Notes under the pieces: model-generated
Seen by the model: only the letters and a program-made list of their open reading frames with translations
Database searches by the model: none
What the model was told of the DNA's origin: nothing
Source: Budorcas taxicolor
Taxonomy: Eukaryota > Chordata > Mammalia > Artiodactyla > Bovidae
Direction of reading: 5' to 3'
Length of the DNA: 64,000 nt
Assembly (NCBI RefSeq): GCF_023091745.1
Contig: NC_068926.1
Location: 45,098,001-45,162,000 of the forward strand
In this document: piece after piece, positions 36,501 through 48,427 of the stretch
Layout of the letters: every line of letters starts with the position of its first letter
Numbering within the stretch: the stretch's first letter is position 1
Position numbers and translations under genes: made by a program

Positions 36501-39500
36501 CCCGAAGAGGCCTCTAGACCCCTAACCCACTCCCTGGTGCTCGGGGGCTTCGGGAGAAGCAAGGTGCCAAAGGTGAGAGGCCCGGAGGAGGCTGCAGAGC
36601 TGGGGTGACTGTCGTTAACGCGGCTCTTGTTCGTGGAACAGCTTGGAGGACGGTGCCTGCACCTGGTGGGTGTCAGGTTTGTGTTCAGTGAGTGCATTAT
36701 TGAGTAGGCTGACTACTACGCCTCAGCTGTTTTGTCTGCGGTGGCTACTAATCGTTTGAGTTCTGTGCAAGCTCAGCGTTTCTACCTTCAATTGTAAAAC
36801 TTGTCTTTTTTTCATAATCTATAAGATCGACTTGGTTTCTGTGCTGCTGTCACAGAGATCTCTAAACAGCTTCACTTCCTTGGTGCACCTTTAAGGAGGT
36901 TCTACTGTGCTCACTTGCTTTCCAAACAAACAGGAGATTCTACCTGGGAGTTGCAGCTTTATCTTAGCACAAGAGATTTCAGTGAACAAATACTGGAGCT
37001 AAAGCGTGTTTGGATGGTGACAATCACTAGGAAAAATAAGAGAGGCTTGGCAGAGTCCGTGTGAAGAGATCCACTTTTTTTTTCTTTTAGTTTTATCAGA
37101 GTATTGTTGATTTACAGCGTTTTGTTAATTGCTGCTATATAGCAAAGTGAGTCAGTTATATATTTGTTGTTCAGTTGCTCAGTTGTGTCTGACTCTTTGC
37201 CACCCCATGGACTGCAACACGCCAGGCTTCCCTGTCCTTCACCATCTCCCGGAGCTTGCTCAAACTCATGTCCATTAAGTCGGTGATGCCATCCAACCAT
37301 CTTGTCCTGCCTTTAATCCTGCCTTCAATCTTTCCCAGCATCAGGGTCTTTTTTAATGAGTCAGCACTTTGCATCAGGTGGCCAGAGTATTGGAGTTTCA
37401 GCTTTAGCATCAGTCCTTCCAATGAATATTCAGGACTGATTTCCTTTAGGATGGACTGGTTGGATCTCCTTGCAGTCCAAGGGACTCTCAGGAATCTTCT
37501 CCAACACCACAGTTCAAAAGCATCAGTTTTTTGGCGCTCAGCCTTCTTTATGGTCCAGCTCTCACATCCATACATGACTACTGGAAAAACAATACCCTTG
37601 ACTATATGGACCTTTGTTGGCAAAGTAATGTTTCTGCTTTTTAATACGCTGTCTAGGTTTGTCATAGCTTTTCTTTCAAGGAGCAAGCGTTTTATATCCA
37701 TTCTCTTTTAGATTCTATTCCCATATAGCTTATTAGAGAGTATGGAATAGAGTTTCCTGTGCTGTAGAGTAGGTTCTTATTGGGAGATCCACATTGAGTT
37801 GGGATCTGTCTTCCTCAAAGACAGAAATCAGCCTAGTTAAGATGGGGGAAGAGGGGCAGGGAAGTGTGTACCAGGCAGAAGGCTGGATTGGAGCAAAGGC
37901 CCTGAGGTAGTAATGAGCTTAGTGTATAAAAAGCATGGAGGGGATTGTATACTTGGGGGGCAAGAAACTGCCAGGTCACGGGGCCCTGGAGCTGTGGCTC
38001 AGAGCACAGATATTTTTAGAGCATGGATTTTATCGTAGGTGTGAAGGTAAGCCCCTGGGTGGTTTGTTTGGCTCAGGGAGTGGCATATTTTGGATTGTAT
38101 TTCTCAGTTCCTTTAAATGTCACATGGAGAGTGAGTTGTAGGGGTCAAGGAAAAGCTGGGGACTCCCTGATGGTCCAGTGATTAGGATTCCACACTTTCA
38201 CTGCCAAGGACCTGGATTCGATCCCTGAGGGTTCAATCCCTGAACAACAACTCAGATCCCATAAGCCGTGCAGAAGAAAAAGAGCTGGGAGAAGTTTGAA
38301 GCCTTGCCTGTTTCTATAGCCTCTTTAGCCTGTGTTTTGAGTTCTTGGCTTCCCAGGCCTTGCCCAGCTGGTTCTGGAGAATTTACCCGGTCTTTCTCTT
38401 CTGTCCTTTGTGATAGGTCCAGCCTTTCCTGCCAGTGTGGTTGGCTCAGCCAAGCTGCGTTGGAAAGAATGTAACTGAAGGCTTGGTGCCTATCGAAGAC
38501 ATCCCTGAAGTTCACCCAGACCTGCAGAAGAAGCTGCGGGCACAGGGCATCTCATCCTACTTTCCAGGTGCCCCAGCCCTGGGCAGGTGGACTGGGGATG
38601 GGGGTGGGTTTCCTTCTAGAGCATGCTCAGAGCCATGCAGGGCCTCACTCAGCAGCTGCCAACACAGGCAGCCCCTGTACACGTCCAGTGTCGGGTGTGG
38701 AGTTGGTCTTAGCAGCTTTAGCCTCTTTGACACTCCTGGAGGCCCTGGTGCCGACCCTGAGGGAGACCCCAGCCTAGAGGTCATGGATGGGGAAGACGCT
38801 ACTTCTGGCCTCAGAGCCTGTGCTAATCCTGGGTGTCCCTGCACAGACATGACCTGCCTCTCGCCCTTCCCTGTCCAGTGCAGGCTGCAGTGATTCCTGC
38901 TCTCCTAGAGAGCACAGCCAATGGGTTTCTGGTCAGCAGAGGCGGCTACCGGCCTAGCGACCTCTGTGTTTCTGCCCCAACGGGCAGTGGGAAGACCCTG
39001 GCCTTCGTCATCCCTGTGGTGCAGGTAAGTGCAAGGACCCCTCACCCTCTGGTCAGGCATGCAGGCAGGGAGCGACCCTGCTGACACGGGCGGTCGTCCT
39101 CCTCTGCAGGCCCTGCTACATCGAGCCGTGTGCCAGGTTCGTGCCCTGGTTGTGCTGCCAACCAAGGAGCTGGCCCAGCAGGTACATGGACCCCATTCCT
39201 GGAGGTCAGATCCAGGTCTTGTTGCTGCAGGGGGGCCTCAGATCACACTGGTGATGGCCACTGCTCTTCCAGGTGAGCAAAGTGTTCAACGTCTACACGG
39301 ATGCCACTCCTCTTCGAGTGGCCCTGATCACCGGGCAGAAGTCGCTGGCTAAGGAGCAGGAGAGCCTCGTGCAGAAGACGTAGGTCCCACTGGGCTGTGG
39401 GCACCTCGGGGAGGCAGGCTCACTTTGTGCAGCTGAGCTGGAGCCATCTGGCCCCAGGGGAATGGGAGCGACTACCATCCACAGGGTCCCCGCATAGGAG

Positions 39501-41532
39501 GGGTCAGTGCCAGGGAACCTTGCTGAGCCACCCTCTGCTCCACAGAGCAGATGGCTTCCGCTGCCTGGCCGACATCATGGTGGCCACCCCTGGCCGCCTG
39601 GTGGACCACGTCGACCAGACCCCAGGATTCAGCCTCCAGCACCTCCGCTTCCTGGTAGGTCACCCGCCTGGAGGGAGGCCCGGGCCGAGAGCTGAAGCTG
39701 ACCTTAGCTTCCTGTCTCCTGCAGATCATTGATGAGGCTGACCGCATGATCGACAGCATGCATCAGTCCTGGCTGCCACGGGTGGTGGCTGCTGCCTTTC
39801 CTAGTGAGGGCCCCAAGGATCCCTGTGCTCTGCTCCAGAGAACGCAGCCCCGGGTGGTGACTGCTGCCAGGTACCCAGCCCTGAGGTCGCTCTGCTCCCG
39901 GCCCAGTGGGGCTGCCCTGAGCTGGTCCCTCGAGCTGTCCGCGCTGGCTGGAGGGGCTGCTGGTTGGGCTGTGGCTGCTTTTCCAGTACCCCATTCCCTT
40001 TCAGCATGTGCTATCCCCAGATGCCCCTGCAGAAGCTACTCTTCTCAGCCACCCTGACCCAGAACCCTGAAAAGCTGCAGCAGCTTGGCCTTTACCAGCC
40101 CCGGCTCTTCTCAGCGGGGTCAGCGTACAGGGCCCCCAGCGACCCTGGCATTGACGTGGACGGGGACTCAGGTGGGAAGTACACCTTCCCCGTAGGGCTC
40201 ACGGTGAGCAGGGTACTGGGGGTGGGGAGGGGGCGCATCTAGGCACCCGGGCCTGGCCAACCCCATGCTGTCCCATACAGCATCACTACGTGCCCTGCAG
40301 TCTCCGCTTCAAGCCATTGGTCGTCCTGCATCTGATTTTGGAAATGAACTTCTCACGGGTCCTCTGTTTTACCAACTCCCGCGAGAACTCACACAGGTGA
40401 GGCCTGACTGCCCAGGGCAGGGACAGGAGCAGAGGCAGAGGTCATTCTGGCCCCAGCCCACTGGGCTCTGGCTTCTCCCTTCCAGGCTGTTCCTGCTGGT
40501 CCAGGCTTTCGGGGGTGTGACCGTGGCCGAGTTCTCCTCCCGCTATGGGCCTGGCCAGAGGAAGAGCATCTTGAAGCAGTTTGAGCAGGGAAAGATCCAG
40601 CTGTGAGTACCTGGCGAGGAAGGCTGGGTCCTGCTCTGGGGAGGGGTGCTCACTCAGGGGTCAGCTGGGTCCCTGAAGGTCTCCTTGTGCAGGAAATGCG
40701 CCTCTGGACTTCATGGGAGTGTCCCGTGCAGACTGGGAGGGGGGGTGTGTCACTGCTCCTGGCCTCGGACAGGACCCACAGCCCCTTGTATCCCGGCAGT
40801 CTCATTAGCACTGACGCCACGGCCCGTGGCATCGACGTGCAGGGCGTGCAGCTGGTGGTCAACTACGATGCCCCCCAGTATCTGCGGACCTACGTGCACA
40901 GGTGCGGGCCTGACCCTGGGTCTGGAGGCAGGGGGGGCCTGGGGAGGAACCACATTTCCCTCAGATCCCTAAGGGGTTGGGGGCCAGCGCTCTGCAGTAG
41001 CTGTGCTTGCTTTCAGGGTTGGAAGAACTGCCCGTGCAGGAAAATCCGGGCAGGCCTTCACACTGCTCCTTAAAGTGCAGGTCAGTCTGTGTGGTCTCCG
41101 CAGGAGGCCAGGGCCAGGTTCTGCCCAGGGCGGAGCAGGGTGGGGCAGGGAGGAACCTCATTCCCTCGTGTTCTTCCCTCCAGGAGAGGAGGTTCCTCCG
41201 CATGCTTGAGGAAGGTGGGGTGCCCGGGCTGGAGCGGCATGACACCCCCAGCGAGCTCCTGCAGCCACTGGTTCCACAGTACGAGGAGGCCTTGTCCCTG
41301 CTGGAGAAGGCCGTCAAGGTGAGGGGCCGACTGCGGGGGCTCGTCTCTCACGGAAACCCGAGGTGGTGGGTGGAGATGGGGCGGGGAGGCCCACGGCTGG
41401 GCTCACTTGCTGAGCAGGCTCAGGGCATCTTGGGTTTGGAGGGGCAGGGCTGGCACAGGGAGTGAGGGAAGGTGGTGTGGGCCAACCCTGTCTCCCCTGC
41501 TGCAGGAGGAGCGGAAGCAGAAGGCAGCCTAG
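36039..41532 (+). CDS. DDX51: DDX51, DEAD-box RNA helicase (15 coding exons)
   Basis: DDX51 is an ATP-dependent nucleolar RNA helicase (yeast Dbp6 family) for 60S maturation, linked to U8 snoRNA release and 28S 3' end formation. Coding exons: 36039-36336, 36421-36572, 38417-38567, 38879-39024, 39110-39181, 39273-39379, 39546-39654, 39725-39870, 40005-40203, 40281-40396, 40486-40602, 40800-40901, 41017-41080, 41184-41318, 41506-41532. They sum to 1941 nt, 646 aa. I recall 666 for human; the difference is in the acidic, basic N-terminus. Motifs seen: APTGSGKT (233-240), PTKELAQQ (266-273), TPGRL (323-327), DEAD (348-351), SAT (408-410), CFTNSR (about 489-494), STDATARGID (541-550), HRVGRTARAG (571-580). 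All introns are GT-AG with matching phase. The core appears fully functional. Intron 2 (1.84 kb) holds LINE and SINE insertions. Confidence 0.97.
37085..37780 (+). mobile_element. L1 fragment in DDX51 intron 2, split by BovB
   Basis: 'tttatcagagtattgttgat' and 'gcaaagtgagtcagttatat' on the left, and 'atccattctcttttagattc' and 'gtttcctgtgctgtagagta' on the right, belong to one L1 segment. The same segment type hosts the BovB insertion at 53.5-54.6 kb. Confidence 0.65.
37163..37694 (-). mobile_element. BovB LINE 3' part in DDX51 intron 2
   Basis: Antisense to DDX51. The minus-strand frame at 37171-37701 reads through the BovB C-terminal region ('VVMYGCESWTIKKAER', 'WTARRSNQSILKEISP', 'RWLDGITDLMDMSLSKLRE'). 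It is 5'-truncated. The target duplication is short, about 'ttatat', and uncertain. Confidence 0.92.
38156..38285 (+). mobile_element. CHR-type SINE in DDX51 intron 2
   Basis: 'gactccctgatggtccagtg', then 'gattaggattccacactttc', ending in 'agccgtgcagaagaaaaag'. It carries an internal partial duplication ('tcgatccctgagggttcaat'). About 130 bp upstream of exon 3. Confidence 0.85.
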
Positions 41533-42580
41533 GCCAGGACTGGGGACTCATCAGCGAGGGCTCCCTCCTTTCTGGGAAGATCCTGAGCAGTGGCTGCCAG
41601 ACGCATGAGCAGGAGACAGGGATTCCTCAGTTGCAAGAGTCTTGGTCCCCAAGTACTCTGCTGCCTTAGACCAGGCCCAGGACACACATGAGGCTTGGCC
41701 CAGGCCCAAGACTGGCAAGAGGGCACAAGGTCAGGTCAGCTTCCTGTAGGTGGTCTTCCTGGAAACAAGGCTCCAATGAAGCTGTTCACACTCTCCCAGA
41801 ACTGACGGGGTGGTGTCTGCCTTCGTTTGGCTGTAAGTTGGGGGTCAGCCTTGAAGTGCCTTCAGGAATTCAGTTCTTCTAAGGACGTGAGCCACCACCC
41901 TGAGTGGGAGAGGTGGCCCTGGGTTCCTCACTGTTGGGGCAAAGCACTGGCCACTTGGTAGCCATTCCCTGAGAGGCATTGCAGAGACCAGAGGACACGC
42001 TATGTGGTCACCAATGCTTTACTTCATGATTATTCAGAGCGTGTGAGATGAACATCCAGAAAATGGCTTCGGAGCACTAACCGCTGGGTGTGAGCAAGCC
42101 TCATTTCCAAGACTTACGTGCAGACGTTAAATACAGTGTTAAACCGGGGACGAACTGTGGCTTCTCATCTCTGCCTGGACACACGTCACTTGTTTTGGCA
42201 GAGTAACAACCCAGCCCACGAGTCCTGGCGTCCCGAGTGCTCGCTGTCACTGAATCAGGGAGGCAGTGGCCGCTACCTGGAGCTGCGCTGCTTTCTGCAA
42301 AAAGTCCCTGGGAGCACAGGGGCCTGCTGTCCGGCTGTGGTCTGTGTGTTGGAGGGACACGATTACAGATGGCTTGGCTCACACCTTCCTGAGGAGCTGG
42401 AACCAGTCTGCGCGAGTGGCCGGGGCGAGGGGAGGCACAGGTGTAGCCGGTGGTGAAACAGAAGCCTCTGAGTCACTTGTCAGGAAACCTCACGTTGGAT
42501 GCATCCAGTTTATTGAAAAACAGTGCCCAAAATTACTGGAGTCTTGTTTCTGATAAATAAACAGCCCCTGCTGACTGGGT
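41533..42580 (+). other. DDX51: DDX51 3' UTR (probable)
   Basis: Repeat-free sequence following the TAG stop. AATAAA at 42556-42561 is the first good plus-strand polyadenylation signal, with a T/G-rich stretch after it. The UTR end is inferred from that signal. Confidence 0.6.
42556..42561 (+). terminator. Polyadenylation signal, DDX51
   Basis: Canonical AATAAA within 'gataaataaacagcccctg', about 1.0 kb after the DDX51 stop. Confidence 0.6.
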
Positions 42581-42795
42581 CTAGCTTTTGCTCAGAGAAG
42601 GTAAGGTTGACTGGAATCAGCTTCCAGGAGGTGGAACGGGGAATGCCATAGACCCTCTCCCTAACAAAACTACTGACAAGATCACAAAAACAGCTGCTTC
42701 GAGTCGAGAAATTGTCCTAAGGGCAGATAGCAAATGGAGAAACATTTCTCTTTAAGAAAATCCAGACAAGGGCCAGCTGTGTTTGAGCTCCTGTG

Positions 42796-42822
42796 CCACC
42801 CCCCCCCCCACCCCCCGCCCAG
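42796..42822. repeat. Poly-C tract
   Basis: Nearly uninterrupted C-runs broken only by single A and G bases. G-quadruplex potential on the minus strand. Confidence 0.8.
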
Positions 42823-42929
42823 CATGGCGGAGGCTCCCCTCCTGGCGGGTTTGGCCAGCAAGCAATCAGAAGGTGCTTGGTGTCACTGATGACCCAGGAG
42901 GTGCGTACCAGACACAGGCCACCCCCGCA

Positions 42930-43180
42930 GCAGTGAGCCGGGACAGTACAGGTGTGACACTGACGTGCGGACGGCCCCACACACTGGCACTGTTGGTGGG
43001 TGTGACCCCAGTCCCACACCTGGGCACATGCCCCAGAGAATGAACGTGTGTTCATGCAGGACACAAGTGTTCTTCCTAACAGCCAGGGAGTAGAAACATC
43101 CCAGGTGTTCATCACCCGCTGAATGGATGAGAACACGGTGTGCGTGCACTGGAATAAAAAGAATAAAGTACAGACGTGGG
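42930..43180 (+). mobile_element. L1 ORF2 / 3' region fragment
   Basis: 'ccccagagaatgaacgtgtg', then 'aacagccagggagtagaaac', then 'gtgttcatcacccgctgaat' and 'gaataaaaagaataaagta' follow the familiar L1 ORF2 C-terminal order. Decayed. Confidence 0.55.
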
Positions 43181-43869
43181 CTGGGGAGGGGTAGGCAAGG
43201 GCAGTGGCTGGGGGTGGGTGCAGTGCCCCGTGGTGATAGGATTACTGGAAATCCCGGCTTGCCCCTCAGCTTGCCCTTTTCTTTACATCCAGACATGCTT
43301 ATATCAGAAGAAGGTAACCAAAGACAACAGCTGAGCCTGAAAGTTTTGTAATAAATGCAAGAGGACAAAAAATTGCAGTATCATGTTTACTGAGTACTGT
43401 GGGGTGGCCAGGCTAGCCCCACCCCCCACTGTCCCAGCAGGGCCCAGGGTATGCACAGTGGCCCCAAGCCTGTCCACGAGTTCTGGGAAGGGGTGTAAGT
43501 GGTGGGGAGGGTACATCTGCAGGGATACGAGTGGAGGCTCTCGGCCAGGTCAGCAGAGAGGGTGGGAGGCCAGGAGGCTTCAACCGGGGGCCAAGGGTGC
43601 CATGTGCTGAGGGCTTCATGTAACTGTACCCCTGAGCAGTGGGAGAGTGGGGAGGGGGTCTGAGTCCAAACCTGCTGGCATCCTCACTTCCAAGGAAGTA
43701 GCCAAGTGACCACAAGGGAACTGGACATGGCTTGACTTAGACTTCGCTCTGAACCTGAAGATAGGGCCCTTGGTGTCTGGGAGACGGGAGGGAACAGTGT
43801 TTTCAGGAGGGCTGGAGGTACAGGTCACTTTTTGGTGCTGGGTTTCAACAGTGACCTGCTAGGCATTTT

Positions 43870-44510
43870 ATCTGAAATAAAAAACGACTTCAGGAAAGAG
43901 TGAAGTAGGGATTAACACTGTAGTAAACCAATTAAACAAACTCATAGAAAAAGACAGATCTGTCATTACCAGAAGCAGGGACTGGAGATGGTCAAAAGGT
44001 ACAGACTTCCATTTATTAGGTAAATAAGTACCAGAATGTAATGTACAACATGACAAGTGTAACTAACACGCTGTGGGCTACATATGATACATACGAAAGT
44101 TGTTGAGAGTGGATCATGGGCTTCCCTGGTGGGCCAGGGGCTAAGACTCCACACACTCAATGCAGGGGACCTGGATTCCATCCCTGGTTGGGGAACTAGA
44201 TCCCACATGCCGTAAGTAAGCGATCCTCCGTGTTCTAACTAAATCCCGCATGCTGCAGTGAAAATCAAAGATCCTTTGTGCTGTAACTAACACCTGGCAT
44301 GGCCAAATAGATACATTATTTTAAAAGGAGTAAATCCTAAATTCTCACCATAAGGAAATTTTCTTTTTATTTAATGTTCTATCTACGTAAGATGAACATT
44401 CACTAAACTTGGTGTGATAATCATTCCATGGTATGTGCCAGAGCATTATGCTGTGCACAGTGCTGTCGGTCAACTACATCTCAATAAAACTGGGAAAAAA
44501 AGGAAAGAAT
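43870..44510 (+). mobile_element. L1 3' UTR, split by a CHR SINE
   Basis: 'gggactggagatggtcaaaa', 'gaatgtaatgtacaacatga' and 'gaaagttgttgagagt' lie on the left. 'gagtaaatcctaaattctca', 'gatgaacattcactaaactt' and 'atctcaataaaactgggaaa' lie on the right. Together they form one L1 3' end with its poly(A) signal. Confidence 0.75.
44117..44327 (+). mobile_element. CHR-type SINE inserted in L1
   Basis: Full CHR-type unit ('gggcttccctggtgggccag' to 'catggccaaatagataca'). It is flanked by 'gagtggatc' at 44108-44116 and 'gagtaaatc' at 44328-44336, a 9-bp duplication with two differences. Confidence 0.87.
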
Positions 44511-44936
44511 GGAAGAGGGTGGGAACGTGGCCAAGCAGCAGTGGCCTTGGGCCCACTGAGCAGCAGGGTGGGCTGGCGGGCACTGAGCTCACAAAGGATA
44601 TAGGGGTACCTGAGAGCCCAGAGCTGCATCCCCCGAGGTTCAGGAACTGATCATGTTTTAGGCATCCCCAGGGGGCATGTTGGGGACCCCCCAGTCCAGC
44701 AGCTGCGCTGGTCATGACATCCCTGGGCAGGCTGGTCTGCCCTCCTACGTGACCCCTGGGTCAGGCCAGGAGACAGCATGGCCTCAGTGCAACCGCTCTG
44801 CTGCCCTCGCCCACCTAGGGGTGCAGGGTAAGGATGGGGAGCGAGGCAGCTCTGCCAGGTTGGGGGAGGGAAGGCAACAGCAGGTCCTGTCATCCAGCAA
44901 AGACCCAGCTGCTGTCTCTGAGCTGGAGCTGGGGGA

Positions 44937-44974
44937 GGTACCATACCCTGGGGCAGGTACCATACCCTGGGGCA
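44937..44974 (+). repeat. 19-bp tandem duplication
   Basis: 'ggtaccataccctggggca' occurs twice in direct succession and is identical. Confidence 0.9.
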
Positions 44975-46221
44975 GCAAAAGCTCCCTCCTGCTAAAGAAC
45001 AGTCTAGAATGTGCCCACAGGTGCTTCTGGGAGCTTTCTCTGGCAGGTGTGTGAAGGGGGTACCCTGGCCTGCCAGTTTCCTCTCCCCCAGCACATCGCC
45101 ACCTTCTGATATAAGAGACAGAGGAGGATGGCGAGACTACGGCCACAGCTCTGAACACCTGTGTGTGAACCCGCATCTCCACTCAGAGCATCATGACAGA
45201 GTCAGGCATGAAAAGGCAAAAAAGGGGGCTGTCAGGTATCACCCAATACTCCATCTATGACCGGACACTTGTCATCACCCTATAAAACTACGTGTGACCA
45301 CACAACTCTTAAATAACCAAGGGTCCAGCTCATGCTCCCCTCTGTGAATCCCTATTCCCATCCCATTCCCTCCCAGATCTAATCCTAACATTTTTTGGGG
45401 AATTATTTTTAGACCCCAGATCCTGTGTCTCTGCAATAGAAATGTACTCAAAAACTGACCACAAGACTCTTAAGTATTCAAAAATAATCTTCTGGATTGA
45501 TAAACTGGTACAATTATTATTGGTATGACAAGTGTACTATGATTACAGTAAATAATTACTAAATATAAAAAGTGAAATCTAACAGATGGAGGGGGCTATT
45601 CTATTCTTCAATTAGTTCCTATATCCACAGGATTCAATGTCAACTCTATTGTTTTACAATTTACAGATCAAAACACCGAAAAAAATCCCATTCCCAAAAA
45701 TAAACGAATGGGATGAGAAAGAGCTTTGTTGTTGAAACGTTCCTCAATCCTTTGCTCCCTTTCTGAGCTCTCGGGTCTGTGGCCAAAAACTGCGTCCAGA
45801 CCAGTGCCCTCCCAGCTGGAAGGACGAGTCCTGCAGGTGGAAACAAAGCAGAAGCCACCACCTGGCTAGAAGCAGCTACAGCCCCGCACCCAGCCCACTT
45901 GAGAGCATCTGTCCTCAGACCTGTGCCCACAGCAGGTAACTGTGGGCACAGCAGGCAGAGGGACAGATGAGGGGTGTGAAGGCTGCAGAGGCCACTCCCC
46001 TGAAGCCATCAGGGAGGCATTCCTTGGAGCCTCTGTTTATCCCAACACCAGAAAGAACTTTCTGGTTTCCAGACTTATCTGAGAAGTTAGCCAGGTTTTC
46101 TCCACACTCCTCTCAGTCACTAATTTTCTAATGGACTGTTTACTCTCCCATGAAGGTTTCAAAAATCTGCAGTGGAATCTGCATCCAGTAAAAAATCACT
46201 ACCCCCACCTTTCTTTTCTGG
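44975..46221. other. Intergenic, repeat-poor
   Basis: No gene recognised. The 45280-45720 part is AT-rich and unlike its flanks. It has no recognisable repeat family and could be conserved noncoding DNA, but nothing in the sequence alone shows that. Confidence 0.35.
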
Positions 46222-46526
46222 GCAGCTTGTGGGATTTTAGCTCTCCAACCAGGCCTTCGGCAGTGAAAGCTTGCAGCCCTAACCACTGGACCTTCAGTGA
46301 AAGTGTCAGTCACGTTCGACTCTTTGCAACCCCATGGACTGTAGCCTGTCAGACTCCTCTGCCCATGGAACTCTCCAGGCAAGAATCCTGGAGTGAGTTG
46401 CCATTTCCTTCTCCAGGGGCTCTTCCTCAATTCAAGGATCGAACCGGAATCTCCTGCATTGCAGGTAGACTCTTTACCTACTGAGCCACCAGGGATCTGG
46501 TACTGGACCGCCAGGGAAATCCCCAA
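46222..46526 (-). mobile_element. CHR-type SINE, antisense, split by Bov-tA
   Basis: The left part ('ccaaccaggccttcggcagt', 'ccctaaccactggacc') and the right part ('tggaccgccagggaaatccc') make one antisense CHR-type element. Confidence 0.8.
46293..46501 (-). mobile_element. Bov-tA SINE nested in CHR SINE
   Basis: Complete antisense Bov-tA, flanked by 'actggacc' at 46285-46292 and 46502-46509. Confidence 0.85.
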
Positions 46527-46599
46527 TTTTTTTGATGCATGGTGTAGTGAGTGTTGAGAAAGGTTATGAACAGGACATTTGCATCACCACCAAATCTCC

Positions 46600-47630
46600 A
46601 ATGGCCCTTCCTTTCCCCCCACCGCCATCTCACCCCTGAAACTCCCAAGCTGTAGTCTGACTCTATAGTTTTGCCATCTCCAGGATGTCATATAGATGAA
46701 ATCATACAGAATGCAGGGGCTTCCCTGGTGGCTCAACCGGTAAAGAACCTGCCTGCTAGGAGATGTAAGAGACATGGGTTTGATCCCTGGGTCGGGAAGA
46801 TCCCCTAGAGAAGGAAATGGCAGCCCAATCCAGTATTTTTTTTTTTTTTCCCCCTTCAGTATTCTTGCCTGGAAATCTCATGGACAGAGGAGCCTTGGGG
46901 GCTACAGTCCATGGGGTTGCAAAGGAGTCAGGCATGACTAGCAACTAAACAACAACGAAGCAACCACCTGTATTCTGGGAGATGAAAACATTACATGACA
47001 TAATAGCACCTGGATCCACAGTGGGTTTTGAGCGACTGAGCATGCACACGCTTGCTCTTTGGATGATAGTGAATTGAGCTGTCTGGACCAATCCAGTATT
47101 CTTGCCTGGAAAATTCCATGGACAGAGGAGCCTGGCCGGCTACAGTCCATGGGATCACAAGAGTCAGACACGACTGAGCGTGCATGCACAACTACAGAAT
47201 GCAGCCTCTGGTGTCTGGCCGCCTCCTTTCTGCACAGTACACTTGAGATCCCCCTGCCGTCCCAGCACCAGCAGCCTGGTCCTGCTTCCCGAGTGCTGTG
47301 TCATTGTCTGGAGGGAACGCAGTCTGCTTCTCCGTTTGCCAGGTGAACGACTGGGTTGCTTCCAGTTTGCGGAGATTATGAACAAAGCTGCTCTAAATGT
47401 TTGCACACAGGTGATCATGTAAATGCCTGTTTTCACCCCTCCTGTGTGAACAGTGAGAAGTGAGGTTGCTGGGTCAGAGAGTAAATGATGGTTTAAATAC
47501 AACAAGCTGCTTCCAAAGAGGCTTTACACTTTCAAGTGCCCACCAACAGAGCGTGGGAACGGGCTGTCCTACATCCTCAGGAGCCAAGGTCTTCACTGTT
47601 GAGCCAGTCTAACATGTGTGTCCTTGTATC
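46600..47630 (-). mobile_element. L1 fragment, antisense, host of a nested insertion
   Basis: The left part ends 'gatgaaatcatacagaatgc'. The match resumes at 47205 with 'cctctggtgtctggccgcct', then 'ttccagtttgcggagattat' and 'gaggttgctgggtcagagag', the familiar antisense L1 ORF2 end. Confidence 0.6.
46717..47193 (+). mobile_element. Bov-tA SINE interrupted by a poly(A)-tailed retroinsertion
   Basis: The outer element is a plus-strand Bov-tA (46717-46837 and 47088-47193). It is bounded by perfect 11-bp duplications, 'acagaatgcag', at 46706-46716 and 47194-47204. The inner insertion (46838-47087) begins with a T-run on plus and is bounded by perfect 13-bp duplications, 'ccaatccagtatt', at 46825-46837 and 47088-47100. 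The inner piece holds a BovA copy plus about 130 bp of non-SINE sequence. Confidence 0.8.
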
Positions 47631-48222
47631 TCACTGCTGTTTTTAAATATATGAACTTTTAAAAATCAGTACATCTAATTATGACATCTTATTCAAAGTA
47701 GTGGCCAACGTGAACAACATTTTAAGATGCCCACAACTGTAACACAACACAAAAAAGTAACTGATCTGTAGTAGTGGGAAAGTTGCAGGCATTGCTTTTA
47801 CTACCGTGATTTGCTGCCAGCGTTCAGATTCCCTAGCAAAGCTAAAATTTCAGCTATATCCGTGAAAATAAAGATGTAATATTTTCTTCCATCAATTTCA
47901 CAGATACTGCTGACTTCTACCAGGGTTTAGAAGTCCTGCTTTCAGAGTAAATTCTGGACACATTCAGGACACACAGCTGCAAAGATTTAAAGAAGAGGCA
48001 GGACCCTATTCAAGAATCCCCTCTGCAGTGCAGACGTACGTTCTGTGATGTTTCTGTCCTTGCTGTGTTTGTGGTGGTTGCTGGAGGTTCCCACTTGGAG
48101 CCTGCATGTTCAGGACTCACTGATGATGTATTTGAAAACAAGTTCACCTACTCAAGTTATGGTTTTCCTTGAACAGCAAATAGCTTCCAAGTCCTTATCA
48201 AACTGTCAGCTTAGTTAACGTG

Positions 48223-48427
48223 TTAAGGGAAACAATTCATTTCACTGTCTTCCACCTCAGAGGTCAGCAGGGTGTGACCTGTGGGGCAGCCAGGGACGGG
48301 GGCAATGTGGCCACTGTGCTGATGGAGTAGTCCTGGGGGCAGATCTTGGTCAGCTGCCCCTTCTTCAACGCTCAGGCCTCCTGGTATGATGGTGAGAGGG
48401 TAGGGGCTGAGTGGGTGGAGTCTACCT
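48223..48427 (-). pseudogene. Broken C-terminal tail of the FTSJ1 retrocopy
   Basis: Beyond the premature TAG at 48428-48430, homology to the FTSJ1 tail continues. TPPTQP-like, YQEA, KKGQL, ICPQDYSISTVATLPPSLAAPQ and finally EVEDSEMNC-like segments appear in shifting frames. They end at what corresponds to the ancestral TAA stop at 48223-48225. Lesions seen are the TAG, a second in-frame TAG two codons later, an apparent +2 frameshift, and a further stop and shift near the end. The tail lies outside the catalytic domain. Confidence 0.8.
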
